A stretch of DNA of 64,000 bases from Cupriavidus necator (GCA_022041995.1 CP074390.1:434001-498000); one strand, 5' to 3'. Shown: positions 7,772-16,994, numbered from the stretch's first letter. Notes: generated by a model not told the origin, from the sequence alone. A program made the numbers and translations.

Positions 7772-9175
7772 ATGGAGAAACTCTTGTCCGGCCTGACCAG
7801 TCATTGGGCGAAGCGCATTGCAGACAGCCCGAAACCCGCTTACCTGATCATTCCCGACCTGATCGAGGAGGCACTTGCGGACGGGCGCCTGCAGGCGCGT
7901 GACCGCCTGCCCGGGCTGCGCGACCTGGCCGATGCGCTGGATCTGAACTATTCCACTGTCGCACGTGCGTATGGCGAGGCACGCAAGCGCGGCCTGATCG
8001 ATGCGAAGGCCGGCAGCGGCACCTATGTGCGTGGCCGGGCCCCCGCGCTGCCGCTGCGCGGGGGCACCAGCGCCGAAATGACCATGAACATGCCGCCGGA
8101 GCCCCTCGCGCTTGCCGCCAGGCTGCGCGAGTCGTCGGCAGCGTTGCTCGCCGCGACGGATCCATACATGCTGCTGCGCTACCAGAATTTCGGCGGCACC
8201 CCGGCCGACCGTGCGGCCGTGACGGGCTGGCTGCGCCGGCTCGTGCCGAAGGCCACCGGCGATACGCTGCTCATCTGCCCGGGCATGCACAGCGCATTGG
8301 TCGCCCTGTTGTCGCAACTGGCGAGGGCCGGGCAAACCCTTTGCGTGGAGCCACTGGCCTATCCCGGGATCAAGGCCATCGCCGCACAGTTGGGCGTCCC
8401 GCTGCAGGCACTGCCAAGTGACGAGGATGGCATGATCGGCAGCGCCTTCGAGCGTTTCTGTCAGGTGCACAAGCCCGCCGCTCTGTACTGCAACCCCACT
8501 ATCCAGAATCCGGGCACACGCACGATGCCCCAGGCACGCCGCGAGATCCTGGCTGACATTGCGCTACGCTATAACGTACCGATTATCGAGGACGATGCCT
8601 ATGGCATGCTGCCCCGGCGCACGCCGGACGCTTTTGCCACGCTGGCCCCTGAACTGACGTACTACATCACCGGCTTGTCGAAATGCTTCGGCGCCGGGCT
8701 GCGCACCGCGTTTGTCCATGCGCCCTCGGCGAGGCAAAGCCAGCGCCTGGCAGGCACGTTGCGCGCCACGACCGTGATGGCGAGCCCATTCACTAACCTG
8801 CTGGCCACGACCTGGATCAAGGATGGCACGGCCGACGAGATGCTCGCAGCAGTGCGCCAGGAGAATGCCGCACGCCAGGCCATCGCCGCGCGCGTGCTGG
8901 CCGGCCACCAGTACGCGGCCGATCCGGACGGCTTTCATCTCTGGTTGCCGCTGGACGCTGGCAATGCCTGGCGCCCGTCCGAACTGGCCTTGCATCTGCG
9001 TTCGCGCGGAATCGGCGCCGTGTCGAGCGCGGCCTTCTCGACGGACGGCAACCCGCCCGATGCGATCCGTCTTTGCCTTGGCGGGCCCGGGGAGCGTGAC
9101 GAGATCGAGGAGTCGATGCAGATCGTCGCGGATACGCTGGACGATCCGCACCATCTGCATTCGGCCATGCTGTAG
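7772..9175 (+). CDS. MocR-type transcriptional regulator (GntR HTH fused to PLP aminotransferase domain)
   Basis: 467 residues from ATG 7772 (an in-frame upstream start at 7733 is possible). The N-terminus has a GntR winged helix (LPGLRDLADALDLNYSTVAR and KRGLIDAKAGSGTYV, residues about 45-95). The rest is a class I aminotransferase-like domain with IIEDDAYGML and the PLP-lysine motif YITGLSKCFGAGLR. Such proteins usually act as PLP- or amino-acid-responsive regulators rather than transaminases. The divergent position suggests control of the Nit1C operon. Confidence 0.87.
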   Translation: MEKLLSGLTSHWAKRIADSPKPAYLIIPDLIEEALADGRLQARDRLPGLRDLADALDLNYSTVARAYGEARKRGLIDAKAGSGTYVRGRAPALPLRGGTSAEMTMNMPPEPLALAARLRESSAALLAATDPYMLLRYQNFGGTPADRAAVTGWLRRLVPKATGDTLLICPGMHSALVALLSQLARAGQTLCVEPLAYPGIKAIAAQLGVPLQALPSDEDGMIGSAFERFCQVHKPAALYCNPTIQNPGTRTMPQARREILADIALRYNVPIIEDDAYGMLPRRTPDAFATLAPELTYYITGLSKCFGAGLRTAFVHAPSARQSQRLAGTLRATTVMASPFTNLLATTWIKDGTADEMLAAVRQENAARQAIAARVLAGHQYAADPDGFHLWLPLDAGNAWRPSELALHLRSRGIGAVSSAAFSTDGNPPDAIRLCLGGPGERDEIEESMQIVADTLDDPHHLHSAML

Positions 9176-9301
9176 TCCAGGTCATCAGGCAGTTCTGCAA
9201 GCGCCTGGCGAAGCCGCAAGGCCGCCTGGCGAAAGGCAGGCAGAATGAGACTGGCCTTATGTGGCGATAGGGCCAGGCAACTTGGATCAGCAAGTAGCCA
9301 C

Positions 9302-9645
9302 TCATCGCCGCAAAGCTGGAAGCACAGCGGTACCAAGTTCTTCCACGACCTCCAGCAGAGGCCGCGGACCGGGCCCGAGTTGCAGCATGGCGTGGGCGAC
9401 ACCATTGGTCTCCAGTCGTTTCAGGTAGTCGATCAACGCCCGGCGGCCACTTCGCAAGCCCAGTTCGATGGGTTCAGCCTCGGTCGAAGGGTTATCGACC
9501 AGATCCAGGTGTATGGACTGGACAAACGGCTTTGGCATACCGGGGGACCGTTCGCGTAGCGCGGTTTGCCAGAGGCCAATGCGACCTTGCTGGCGCGCTT
9601 CCTCTCTGTGGTAAGTCGCCCATGCGTCCTTATGGCTCGGCCGTT
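9302..9645 (-). pseudogene. C-terminal remnant of an LLM-class flavin-dependent oxidoreductase
   Basis: About 110 codons with no start. The in-frame text begins around HKDAWATYHREEARQQGRIG and continues KPFVQSIHLDLVDNP to PALRR at the stop. It matches the end of luciferase-like (BA3436-type) oxidoreductases, including IELGLRSGRRALIDYLKRL. The domain with the flavin site is missing, and an in-frame stop lies near 9674, so this is a scar rather than a short gene. It sits just beyond the 3' end of the Old Yellow Enzyme gene. Confidence 0.7.
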
Positions 9646-9664
9646 CACAGGCGAGTCGGTGACC

Positions 9665-10792
9665 TCACGCTGCTTGATCCTGGCTCAACACGGGATAATC
9701 CACATAGCCCTGTGCGCCGCCGCCGAAGAAGGCCGCGGCGTCGGGCGTATTCAGCGGATAATTGCCGCGCAGGCGTTCCGGCAGGTCCGGGTTGCCAATG
9801 AACGGGCGACCGAACGCAATGATGTCGGCCCGGCCATCCGCGATGGCACGTTCGGCGCTTTCACCGTCATAGCCGCCTGCCAGCATCAGCACGCCCTGAT
9901 AAGTCTTGCGCAATTGCCGGATGATCGCGTCCCAGCGAGGATCGACGTGCTCGTCCCTCACCGTACCGACGATAGCGGGCTCCACGAGGTGCAGGTATGC
10001 GAGCGGCCATTCGTTGAGGCGCCCGACGATGTAGCCGAAGGTGTCTTCCGGCGTCGTATCGCCCATGCCCATGAAGCGGCCCATGGGTGTCAGGCGTACA
10101 GCCACGCGCTCGGCGCCGATCTCCGCACTGACCGCGTCAACCACCTCGAGCAGGAAGCGCGCGCGGTTCTCGATGCTGCCACCGTAGTTGTCCTGCCGAT
10201 GGTTGCTGGCGGAATTGATGAACTGGTCGAGCAAGTAGCCATTGCCTGCGTGGATTTCCACGCCGTCCATCCCTGCAGCCATGGCATTGCGCGCGGCCTG
10301 GCGGTAATCCGCCACGATCTCTGCAACGCCCGCCGCCGTCAGGGCTTGCGGCACCGGAATGTCGGCCCAGATGCCATTGCCGTCCGGATCTGTCACAAAC
10401 GTCTTGCCAGGTACGGGCAAGGCACTGGGCGCGACCGGCAAAGCGTTGGCGGGCTGGAACATGGGGTGCGAAACCCGGCCCACGTGCCAAAGCTGCAGGA
10501 ACATCCGTCCCCCTTCTGCGTGAACGGCGTCGGCCACGGCCCGCCAGCCGGCGATCTGCGCCTCGGTATGGATGCCAGGTGTCCAGGCATAGCCCTGGCC
10601 TTGCGGCGAAATCTGGGTCGCTTCCGAGATGATCAACGCCGCCGACGCGCGCTGCCGGTAGTACGTCGTGTTCATGTCGGTGGGTATGTTGCCGGGCTGG
10701 CCCGCACGCGAACGAGTAAGCGGTGCCATCGCCACGCGATGAGGCAGGGACAGCGGGCCGACTGAGATCGGACAGAAGAGATGAGTGGTCAT
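9665..10792 (-). CDS. Old Yellow Enzyme family NADH:flavin oxidoreductase (NemA-like)
   Basis: 375-residue FMN-dependent ene-reductase with the OYE barrel from start to end. Visible motifs are VAMAPLTRSRAG, FLQLWHVGRVSHP, GVEIHAGNGYLLDQFI with the substrate-binding His and Asn, NYGGSIENRARF, and near the C-terminus DIIAFGRPFIGNPDL for FMN phosphate. It reduces activated alkenes or nitro/maleimide compounds in the cytoplasm. Start ATG 10792 fits the family (MTTHLFCPISVG). The LysR gene ending 520 bases upstream on the same strand is a plausible regulator. Confidence 0.9.
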   Translation of the reverse strand: MTTHLFCPISVGPLSLPHRVAMAPLTRSRAGQPGNIPTDMNTTYYRQRASAALIISEATQISPQGQGYAWTPGIHTEAQIAGWRAVADAVHAEGGRMFLQLWHVGRVSHPMFQPANALPVAPSALPVPGKTFVTDPDGNGIWADIPVPQALTAAGVAEIVADYRQAARNAMAAGMDGVEIHAGNGYLLDQFINSASNHRQDNYGGSIENRARFLLEVVDAVSAEIGAERVAVRLTPMGRFMGMGDTTPEDTFGYIVGRLNEWPLAYLHLVEPAIVGTVRDEHVDPRWDAIIRQLRKTYQGVLMLAGGYDGESAERAIADGRADIIAFGRPFIGNPDLPERLRGNYPLNTPDAAAFFGGGAQGYVDYPVLSQDQAA

Positions 10793-11112
10793 GGATAGAC
10801 TTTCTGAAACCTGGAGGAGTGCTTTCGATCTTGTGCGCCGGGACCTCCTGTGATGGTCAGGCGGCGAACGATACGCGCGGAGTTTCGGATGTCCTCCGGG
10901 CATTTCGCCCGACAAGGGCTCCGGTGCCTTGAAGCGTAGGCAAGTCGCTCTTGGCTGAGAATGGGTTGGTAACGCAAGTCTGCGTTGCGCACGGCGCAAC
11001 AGCTGGCTCGAGTCAGCCCGAGCGGCACGCAATGAGAGGGCACACTTGCCCGCCCTGCCTCACGCAAAGGCGTGCCCCCGGGCTCAGGAAGCCCTTCAGG
11101 GCCCGGCGCTTT

Positions 11113-11158
11113 AGATCAACTGATCTGGGAACCGAGTGTGGAGATGGATCTGATCAGA
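11113..11158. promoter_or_regulatory. Two palindromes in the gap upstream of the OYE gene
   Basis: The 520-base gap 10793-11312 has no convincing gene. It contains AGATCAACTGATCT at 11113-11126 (6-base arms, 2-base centre) and the perfect palindrome TCTGATCAGA at 11149-11158. Centres are 34 bases apart and the half-sites share TGATC. They lie about 320-365 bases upstream of the OYE start, so they could bind the neighbouring LysR protein or another dimeric regulator. Function is inferred. Confidence 0.35.
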
Positions 11159-11312
11159 CGTGGCTGCGGTCCCGCGCGGCGCGAATGCTGGTGGGGCACA
11201 GCACCGACGTGACAGGGCCTCTGGGGGAATCACTTTGGCCGAGATGCATCAACCCTGCACGCCTGGAGAATCGGCCTCGGGCGCAACCCCTCGGCATGGC
11301 GCACCAGGGCGG

Positions 11313-12236
11313 CTAGGCCGCGGCCGTATCCCTGCGGGTCGGGCCGGGTAACTCGCCCAGAAAATCGAGGAAGGCGGCAATCCGGCGGGAGCCGCGCTGG
11401 TTGGGCAGATACAGCGCTGTAATCGCGGAGCTGGCTCGATTGGGATTGACCGTCCAGTCATCGAACAATGACGTCAGCTCGCCGGCCCGCACGTCCTCAT
11501 CGACCATCCAGTCCGGCAGCAGGCCAATGCCGCCGTCGGCGAGCGCCAGTTCGCGCAGCACCTCGGCGTTATTGCTGCGGAACCGCCCCGAGACAGGCAC
11601 CTGAACCTCTTCGCCCTTGCGACCGAACGTCCAGACCGGCGGATTCGAACCATAGTTGAAACGCAGGCAGGCATGGTCGGCCAGATCCGTCGGCGACGTC
11701 GGCAATCCGTGCGCCAGCAAATAGGCAGAGCTGGCGACGACGCGTCGCCGGAAAGCGCCGATCTGGCGCGCTACGACATCGTCATACGATGCCGCACTGC
11801 CGAGCCTGATTGACAGGTCGACGCGCTCGCTGATCAGATCGACGATCTCGTCGGTCATCGTCACCTCAAGTTCCAGTTGGGGATACTTGGCCATCAGACC
11901 GCCCAGGAAGGGTGCGATGCAGCGCCGTCCAAATGCGACGGGCAATGACACGCGCAACTGACCGACCGGCGTTTCTCCCCGGTCGGCAATCAGTGAATCC
12001 GCCTCGGCTACCGCTTCGAGGATCTTGCGCGCCCGTTGGTAGTAGGCCGCGCCAGCTTCAGAGACGGTCACTTGCCGGGTCGATCGGTTCAGCAGCGCGG
12101 CGCCCAGTTCCTCCTCAAGACCATCGATGGTGCGCGTGACCGAAGACGTGGCCAGGTTCAGGCGCCGGGCCGCTGCCGAAAACCCGTTGGCATCCACGGT
12201 CTCGACGAACATCTTGAGTGCCAGCAGCTTGTCCAT
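11313..12236 (-). CDS. LysR-family transcriptional regulator
   Basis: 307 residues. The N-terminal winged helix-turn-helix reads LKMFVETVDANGFSAAARRL and SSVTRTIDGLEEELGAALLN. The substrate-binding domain includes PVGQLRVSLPVAFGR and the conserved ERVDLSIRLG and DGGIGLLPDWM stretches. This is the CrgA/YafC-like subgroup that usually governs neighbouring oxidoreductases. The OYE gene downstream on the same strand is the likely target. The effector is unknown. Confidence 0.9.
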   Translation of the reverse strand: MDKLLALKMFVETVDANGFSAAARRLNLATSSVTRTIDGLEEELGAALLNRSTRQVTVSEAGAAYYQRARKILEAVAEADSLIADRGETPVGQLRVSLPVAFGRRCIAPFLGGLMAKYPQLELEVTMTDEIVDLISERVDLSIRLGSAASYDDVVARQIGAFRRRVVASSAYLLAHGLPTSPTDLADHACLRFNYGSNPPVWTFGRKGEEVQVPVSGRFRSNNAEVLRELALADGGIGLLPDWMVDEDVRAGELTSLFDDWTVNPNRASSAITALYLPNQRGSRRIAAFLDFLGELPGPTRRDTAAA

Positions 12237-12262
12237 GCACGCGTCTCCCAGGTTGCGCCGGC

Positions 12263-12937
12263 TCAGGTGCGCGCCTGCCGCAGCTTGCGCATGGTTGCTG
12301 GTGCACCGTTCAGGAACATATCGACCTGCTGCCGCACGGCCGCTTCAATGTCCGCCGGCACCTTCAGGCCATACACCCACTTGCGCACACCGAGATAGAA
12401 GATTGACGCATGCAGGCTCCAGATCATCTCGATCTCCGCTTCCTGCTCCGCCGCATTGCGCGGCTCGCCGATTCCGAACTCGGTCCGCACCTCGGCCAGC
12501 ACCGGCAGGAAGATCCGGTTGCGCAGTTTGCTGAGGTACTTGTTGTTGATCCCTTCCCGCGTCAGGCCGGCGAAGATAAAGATCCGGATCCATTCCTCGC
12601 GCAGGATGACCGACGAGTAGTCGATATAAAAGGCCTGCAAGCGCTCGACGAGCGGTATGGAACGGTCGGCAATCTGCCGCTCCCACTCCCGGCGCCACTG
12701 AAATACCTCGTTATAGACCCGGTCGATCAGCGCTTCCTTGCTCTCGAAATAGCGGTACAGCAACGGCTGCGTCACACCGATCTGCTTGGCCAGTTCGCGT
12801 GTACTGCCCGAGAACCCGTTGCGCGTGAAGTGCTCGATCGCCATGCTGACAATCTGCTGCTCCCGCTCTTCCGGGGGCAGCCGTCTACCGGTCTTCTCGG
12901 GCGTGTCCAACCTCGCCCCCGTTTCCCCTCGTTCCAT
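12263..12937 (-). CDS. TetR/AcrR-family transcriptional regulator
   Basis: 224 residues with an N-terminal tail of about 20 residues. A TetR helix-turn-helix follows (IVSMAIEHFTRNGFSGSTRE, then IGVTQPLLYRYFESKEALI). The ligand-binding C-terminus is divergent and all-helical. The gene is divergent from the VOC/monooxygenase/symporter operon starting at 13164 and most likely represses it through palindromes in the shared gap. Inducer unknown; a substrate of the neighbouring monooxygenase is the obvious candidate. Confidence 0.9.
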   Translation of the reverse strand: MERGETGARLDTPEKTGRRLPPEEREQQIVSMAIEHFTRNGFSGSTRELAKQIGVTQPLLYRYFESKEALIDRVYNEVFQWRREWERQIADRSIPLVERLQAFYIDYSSVILREEWIRIFIFAGLTREGINNKYLSKLRNRIFLPVLAEVRTEFGIGEPRNAAEQEAEIEMIWSLHASIFYLGVRKWVYGLKVPADIEAAVRQQVDMFLNGAPATMRKLRQART

Positions 12938-13064
12938 GCATCCCCCTGGCTCTGATCAGCATCTGCCTTCGTGCCTCGATTCTACCAATCAGGCGATAAA
13001 TTGTAAGGCAAAGGCGGGCGCGCCGAATTTCCGCCGAGCACCGAGGAGCGCGCGGGTCCGTCTT

Positions 13065-13139
13065 AGGGTAAATACCCTCCTTCTGGTCCTTGGCCCTCCA
13101 CCGCTTCGATTCTATTATTTATCCATCGATCATTGATCG
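13065..13139. promoter_or_regulatory. Palindromic operator candidates between the TetR gene and the VOC operon
   Basis: Two perfect inverted repeats lie in the divergent gap: AGGGTAAATACCCT at 13065-13078 (6-base arms around AA) and CGATCATTGATCG at 13127-13139 (6-base arms around one T). The second is 25 bases before the VOC start, where bound repressor would block transcription or initiation. TetR autoregulation through such sites is common; the assignment is inferred from position and symmetry. Confidence 0.45.
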
Positions 13140-13163
13140 GTTGATAATTTAACGGAGGCTTCG

Positions 13164-13643
13164 ATGGCACTGGCCAAACTAGCACACTATTCCATCCGCA
13201 CCGCAGACCTGGAGCGGTCCTGCGCATTCTACGAACGCGTCCTCGGGTTCCGGCGCGGCTACCGGCCACCCTTCGACTTTCCCGGCGCATGGCTCTATAT
13301 GGGCGACGACGAGCGCGACTACGGGACGGTTCACATCATCGGCGTGGATCCGGAGAACTCGTCCGGCCTGTCTGCCTATCTGGGCGACAAGTCCCTGCCT
13401 GCAGCCGGCACCGGTACGCTCGATCACATTGCCTTCCTGGCCACGGGCGTCGAACAGATGTGGGCGACCCTGCGCGCTGAAGGCATCTCCTGGCGTGACC
13501 GCACGGTACCGAGTCTGGGTCTGCATCAGGTTTTCATCGAGGACCCTTCCGGCGTCACGATCGAGCTCAACTACCCCGCTGCCGAAGTGGCGGACCTGGC
13601 ACTGCCCGCCAGTGCGCAAGCAAACATCGGAGCAACGGCATGA
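13164..13643 (+). CDS. VOC-family (glyoxalase/extradiol dioxygenase-like) protein
   Basis: 159 residues with the vicinal-oxygen-chelate fold. The first module opens LAHYSIRTADLERSCAFYER with the usual first metal His. The second has TLDHIAFLATGVEQM and ends with VFIEDPSGVTIELNY carrying the metal Glu. It could be a lyase, an isomerase or a small ring-cleaving dioxygenase. The gene overlaps the FAD monooxygenase start by 4 bases, so the two proteins probably act in sequence on one compound. Confidence 0.85.
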   Translation: MALAKLAHYSIRTADLERSCAFYERVLGFRRGYRPPFDFPGAWLYMGDDERDYGTVHIIGVDPENSSGLSAYLGDKSLPAAGTGTLDHIAFLATGVEQMWATLRAEGISWRDRTVPSLGLHQVFIEDPSGVTIELNYPAAEVADLALPASAQANIGATA

Positions 13644-14863
13644 ATACCGTATCGCACAAGCAACCGAAGGCGATCGTTGTGGGGGGATCGCTGGGCGGAC
13701 TGTTTGCCGCCAACATGCTCAGCCGCAATGGCTGGGAGGTGGAGATCTTCGAGCGCACGCCGGAAGCATTGACCGGCCGCGGCGCCGGCATTGTCACACA
13801 CCCGGAACTGTTCGACGCGCTCGCTGCGGCTGGCGTGGTGTTCGACGAAACCATTGGCGTGCACATCAGTGCCCGCATCACGCTCTCGCGAGAAGGCACG
13901 TCACTTGGCGATCAGCAATTGCCTCAGACCCTGACCGCCTGGGGCAAGATGTATGACGTGCTGAGCAAGGCTTTCCGTGGCACCTATCGCACCAGCATGC
14001 TGGTGACGTCCGTCGATTCGCACCTGGATCATGCCACGGTGACGCTGCAGGACGGCTCCACGCACCGAGCCGATCTGGTCATCGCCGCCGACGGCTTCCG
14101 TTCCAACGTGCGCGAACAGCTGTTGCCTTCGGCCGGCCTGGAATATGCCGGATACATTGCCTGGCGCGGCCTGGTCGACGAGACGCAGCTTTCGCCAGAC
14201 ACCCATGCAGCGATCTTCGACAAGTTCGCCTTCTGCCTGCCTCCGCACGAACAGATCCTCGGCTATCCGGTGGCGGGTGAGGGCAACAGCACCGAACCCG
14301 GGCAACGGCGCTACAACTTCGTCTGGTATCGCGCCACGCGCGAGGACGACGAGCTGCCCGATCTGCTGACTGATGCCAGCGGCAAGCGCTGGTCCAACGG
14401 CATCCCGCCGGGCCTGATCCGCCCAGACGTCCTCGCAGACATGGAAGGCGCGGCGACGACTTTGCTCGCACCGCAGTTTGCCGAGGTCGTCGCCAAGACC
14501 ACTCAACCGCTGTTCCAGCCCATCTTCGATCTCACCGTGCCGCGCATGGCTTTCGGCCGGATTGCGCTGCTCGGCGACGCCGCGTTCGTCGCCCGCCCTC
14601 ACTGCGGCATGGGTGTCACAAAGGCGGCGGGAGATGCCATGGCGCTGGTGCGTGCGCTCGCCGGACATTCGTCTGTCGAGACGGCGCTCGAGGCGTATAG
14701 CGCCGAGCGCGTGCAGTTCGGCCACGCGATTGTGGAGCACGCGCGCCACCTCGGTGCCTACATGCAGGCCCAACTCAAGAGCGACCATGATCGCGAGATG
14801 GCCGAGCGCTATCGCACCCCCGAGGCGGTCATGCGCGAGACCGCGGTATCCCGTCGCTTCTGA
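13640..14863 (+). CDS. FAD-dependent aromatic monooxygenase (PHBH-type)
   Basis: 407-residue single-component flavoprotein hydroxylase. The FAD Rossmann motif is VVGGSLGGLFAANMLSRNGW near the N-terminus, the DG motif is DLVIAADGFRSNVR, and the FAD ribityl motif is IALLGDAAFVARPHCGMG. The sequence is closest in style to 2,6-dihydroxypyridine 3-monooxygenase and related FAD monooxygenases, so an N-heterocyclic or phenolic substrate is plausible but unproven. It is translationally coupled to the VOC gene and followed after 36 bases by transporter genes. Confidence 0.87.
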   Translation: MNTVSHKQPKAIVVGGSLGGLFAANMLSRNGWEVEIFERTPEALTGRGAGIVTHPELFDALAAAGVVFDETIGVHISARITLSREGTSLGDQQLPQTLTAWGKMYDVLSKAFRGTYRTSMLVTSVDSHLDHATVTLQDGSTHRADLVIAADGFRSNVREQLLPSAGLEYAGYIAWRGLVDETQLSPDTHAAIFDKFAFCLPPHEQILGYPVAGEGNSTEPGQRRYNFVWYRATREDDELPDLLTDASGKRWSNGIPPGLIRPDVLADMEGAATTLLAPQFAEVVAKTTQPLFQPIFDLTVPRMAFGRIALLGDAAFVARPHCGMGVTKAAGDAMALVRALAGHSSVETALEAYSAERVQFGHAIVEHARHLGAYMQAQLKSDHDREMAERYRTPEAVMRETAVSRRF

Positions 14864-14899
14864 TTCGCTTCCGGACAACAGGCATATGGAGACAACATC

Positions 14900-15259
14900 A
14901 TGACCCACACCGCCCCCTTTCCATCACCGCTGGACCCGGCCCGCATCGATGAGCCGGTGACTCCGCACCCGATGCTGAGCCAGCCGCGCTTCGAGCGCCT
15001 GCATCGTGCGCGGCGCGGCTTCTCCTGGTCGCTCACGGCAGCCATGCTGCTGGTCTACTTCGGCTTCATCCTCACGCTGGCCTTCCGCCCGGACTTGCTT
15101 GCCGTGCCGCTCACGCCGGGCCAGCCGATGACCATCGGCATCCCCATTGGCTTCGGCATGTTTGCCTTCACGTTCGCCATGGTGGCCATCTATGTGCACC
15201 GCAGCAACACCGTCTACGACCGAATGATCGAAGCGATCCGCCAGGGAGAGCAGTCATGA
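14900..15259 (+). CDS. DUF485 inner-membrane protein
   Basis: 119 residues. Two transmembrane segments are evident (roughly 45-66 and 80-105), with the family stretch FERLHRARRGFSWSLTAAML before the first. DUF485 proteins accompany solute:sodium symporters of the ActP type, and here the gene overlaps the symporter start by 4 bases. A GGAGA ribosome-binding site precedes ATG 14900. The likely role is stabilising or modulating the symporter; no enzymatic function is suggested. Confidence 0.88.
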   Translation: MTHTAPFPSPLDPARIDEPVTPHPMLSQPRFERLHRARRGFSWSLTAAMLLVYFGFILTLAFRPDLLAVPLTPGQPMTIGIPIGFGMFAFTFAMVAIYVHRSNTVYDRMIEAIRQGEQS

Positions 15260-16899
15260 AACGCATGCTCGCTGCAGCCGCCGCACTGGCGGTGGCCACC
15301 CCTGTCCTGGCAGCCACCCCGCCTGTCGGGCAGGGCCTGAACCTGATCGCCATCGGCATGTTCCTGGTGTTCGTGGCCGCCACGCTTGGCATCACCAGGT
15401 GGGCCGCAAAGCGCAACCACAGCGTGGCCGACCACTACGCCGCCGGAGGCAAGATCACGGCTATGCAAAATGGCTGGGCCATTGCCGGCGACTATATGTC
15501 CGCGGCCTCGCTCCTCGGCATTTCCGCGCTGGTGTTCACCAGCGGCTACGACGGCCTGATCTATTCGATCGGGTTCCTGGCCAGCTGGCCGATCATCCTG
15601 TTCCTGATCGCGGAGCCTTTGCGCAACCTGGGCCGCTATACACTGGCCGATGTGCTGTCATACCGCCTCCGGCAGCGACCCATCCGGGCGTTCTCGGCGT
15701 CAAGCTCGATCGTGATCGTGCTGCTCTATCTGGTGTCGCAGATGGTGGGGGCGGGCAAGCTCGTGGAATTGCTGTTTGGCTTCAACTACACCTCGGCCGT
15801 AGTGCTCGTCGGCGTGCTGATGGTGGTGTACGTGTTCTTTGGCGGCATGCTGGCCACCACGTGGATCCAGATCATCAAGGCCGTCTTGCTGCTGGCCGGT
15901 TGCGCGTTCATGGCCTTCATGGTGCTGAGCCGCTTTGGCTTCAGCCTGAACAGCCTGTTCGAGCACGCCGTCGCCGCGCATGGCAAGCACGACGCCATCA
16001 TGCGCCCCGGGGGGCTGGTCTCTGATCCGGTCTCGGCTGTGTCGCTGGGTCTTGCACTGATCTTCGGCACCGCAGGCCTGCCGCATATCCTGATGCGCTT
16101 TTTTACCGTCAGCAATGTCAAGGCCGCGCGCAAGAGCGTGCTCTATGCCACCGGCATCGTCGGCACCGGCTACGCGATGATCATCGTGATCGGCTTCGGC
16201 ACAATCGCCCTGGTGGCCAACGATCCCCTGTACCACAATGGCGCCGGCGCTGTCATCGGCGGCGTCAACATGGTCGCCGTGCACCTGGCCCATGCGGTCG
16301 GCGGCAACGTGTTCCTCGGCTTCATCTGCGCCGTGGCGTTCTCGACGATCCTTGCCGTCGTCGCCGGGCTCGCCCTGGCGGGCTCCTCGGCCATCTCGCA
16401 CGACCTCTATGCAACGGTCATTCGCCGGGGCGAGGCGTCTGACAAGGACGAGATGCGGGTCTCGCGCATCACCACGTTGGTGCTGGGCGTACTGTCGATC
16501 CTGCTCGGCATCCTGTTCGAGAAACAGACCATCGCCTTCATCGTCAGCCTGACGTTCTCGATTGCCGCCAGCTCCAACTTCCCGGTGCTGCTGCTGTCGA
16601 TCTATTGGCGGGGGCTGACCACGCGCGGTGCCGTGGTTGGCGGGATGATGGGGCTCATCACGGCCGTGACGCTGACGATCCTGAGCCCGACGGTCTGGGT
16701 GCAGGTGCTGGGCCATGCCTCGGCGATCTACCCGTATGAATATCCGGCGCTGTTCTCGATACTGGTGGCATTTGCCGGCATCTATATCTTCTCCGTGACG
16801 GACCGTTCGGCACGGGGCGCCTGGGAGCGCGCGGCGTATCAGAACCAGCGCGTGGATTGTGAGTTGGGGATGGGCACCAAGGAATCGGCCGGGGCGTAA
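15256..16899 (+). CDS. Solute:sodium symporter, ActP-like carboxylate transporter
   Basis: 547-residue membrane protein with a cleavable-looking N-terminus (ALAVATPVLAATPP) and about 13 transmembrane segments. ActP/SSS landmarks include AIAGDYMSAASLLGISALVF, GGMLATTWIQIIKAVLL and FGTAGLPHILMRFFTVSN. ActP homologues import acetate, pyruvate or other short carboxylates with sodium. Being last in the VOC-monooxygenase operon suggests it imports the acid substrate of those enzymes rather than acetate itself. Confidence 0.88.
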   Translation: MKRMLAAAAALAVATPVLAATPPVGQGLNLIAIGMFLVFVAATLGITRWAAKRNHSVADHYAAGGKITAMQNGWAIAGDYMSAASLLGISALVFTSGYDGLIYSIGFLASWPIILFLIAEPLRNLGRYTLADVLSYRLRQRPIRAFSASSSIVIVLLYLVSQMVGAGKLVELLFGFNYTSAVVLVGVLMVVYVFFGGMLATTWIQIIKAVLLLAGCAFMAFMVLSRFGFSLNSLFEHAVAAHGKHDAIMRPGGLVSDPVSAVSLGLALIFGTAGLPHILMRFFTVSNVKAARKSVLYATGIVGTGYAMIIVIGFGTIALVANDPLYHNGAGAVIGGVNMVAVHLAHAVGGNVFLGFICAVAFSTILAVVAGLALAGSSAISHDLYATVIRRGEASDKDEMRVSRITTLVLGVLSILLGILFEKQTIAFIVSLTFSIAASSNFPVLLLSIYWRGLTTRGAVVGGMMGLITAVTLTILSPTVWVQVLGHASAIYPYEYPALFSILVAFAGIYIFSVTDRSARGAWERAAYQNQRVDCELGMGTKESAGA

Positions 16900-16912
16900 G
16901 GACATCAGGTCT

Positions 16913-16936
16913 CCCCTCTCCCGCCTGGGAGAGGGG
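16913..16936 (+). terminator. Strong hairpin after the symporter gene
   Basis: Arms CCCCTCTCCC (16913-16922) and GGGAGAGGGG (16927-16936) pair perfectly over ten bases around the loop GCCT, 13 bases after the stop. There is no following T run, so it may end transcription in combination with another factor or simply protect the 3' end. Confidence 0.5.
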
Positions 16937-16994
16937 CCCTGGATCGCCCGATCCCAGCATGGTCGGACCGCAGGGCGCCATCCCGCAGCCATAG

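Noticed and set aside
15256..16899. Acetate permease tied to acetyl-CoA synthetase
   Set aside because: No acs gene is nearby, and the operon context with VOC and monooxygenase genes suggests a different carboxylate.
15700..16992. 430-codon minus-strand open frame
   Set aside because: Antisense to the ActP-like symporter; low-complexity His/Asp-rich sequence typical of shadow frames.
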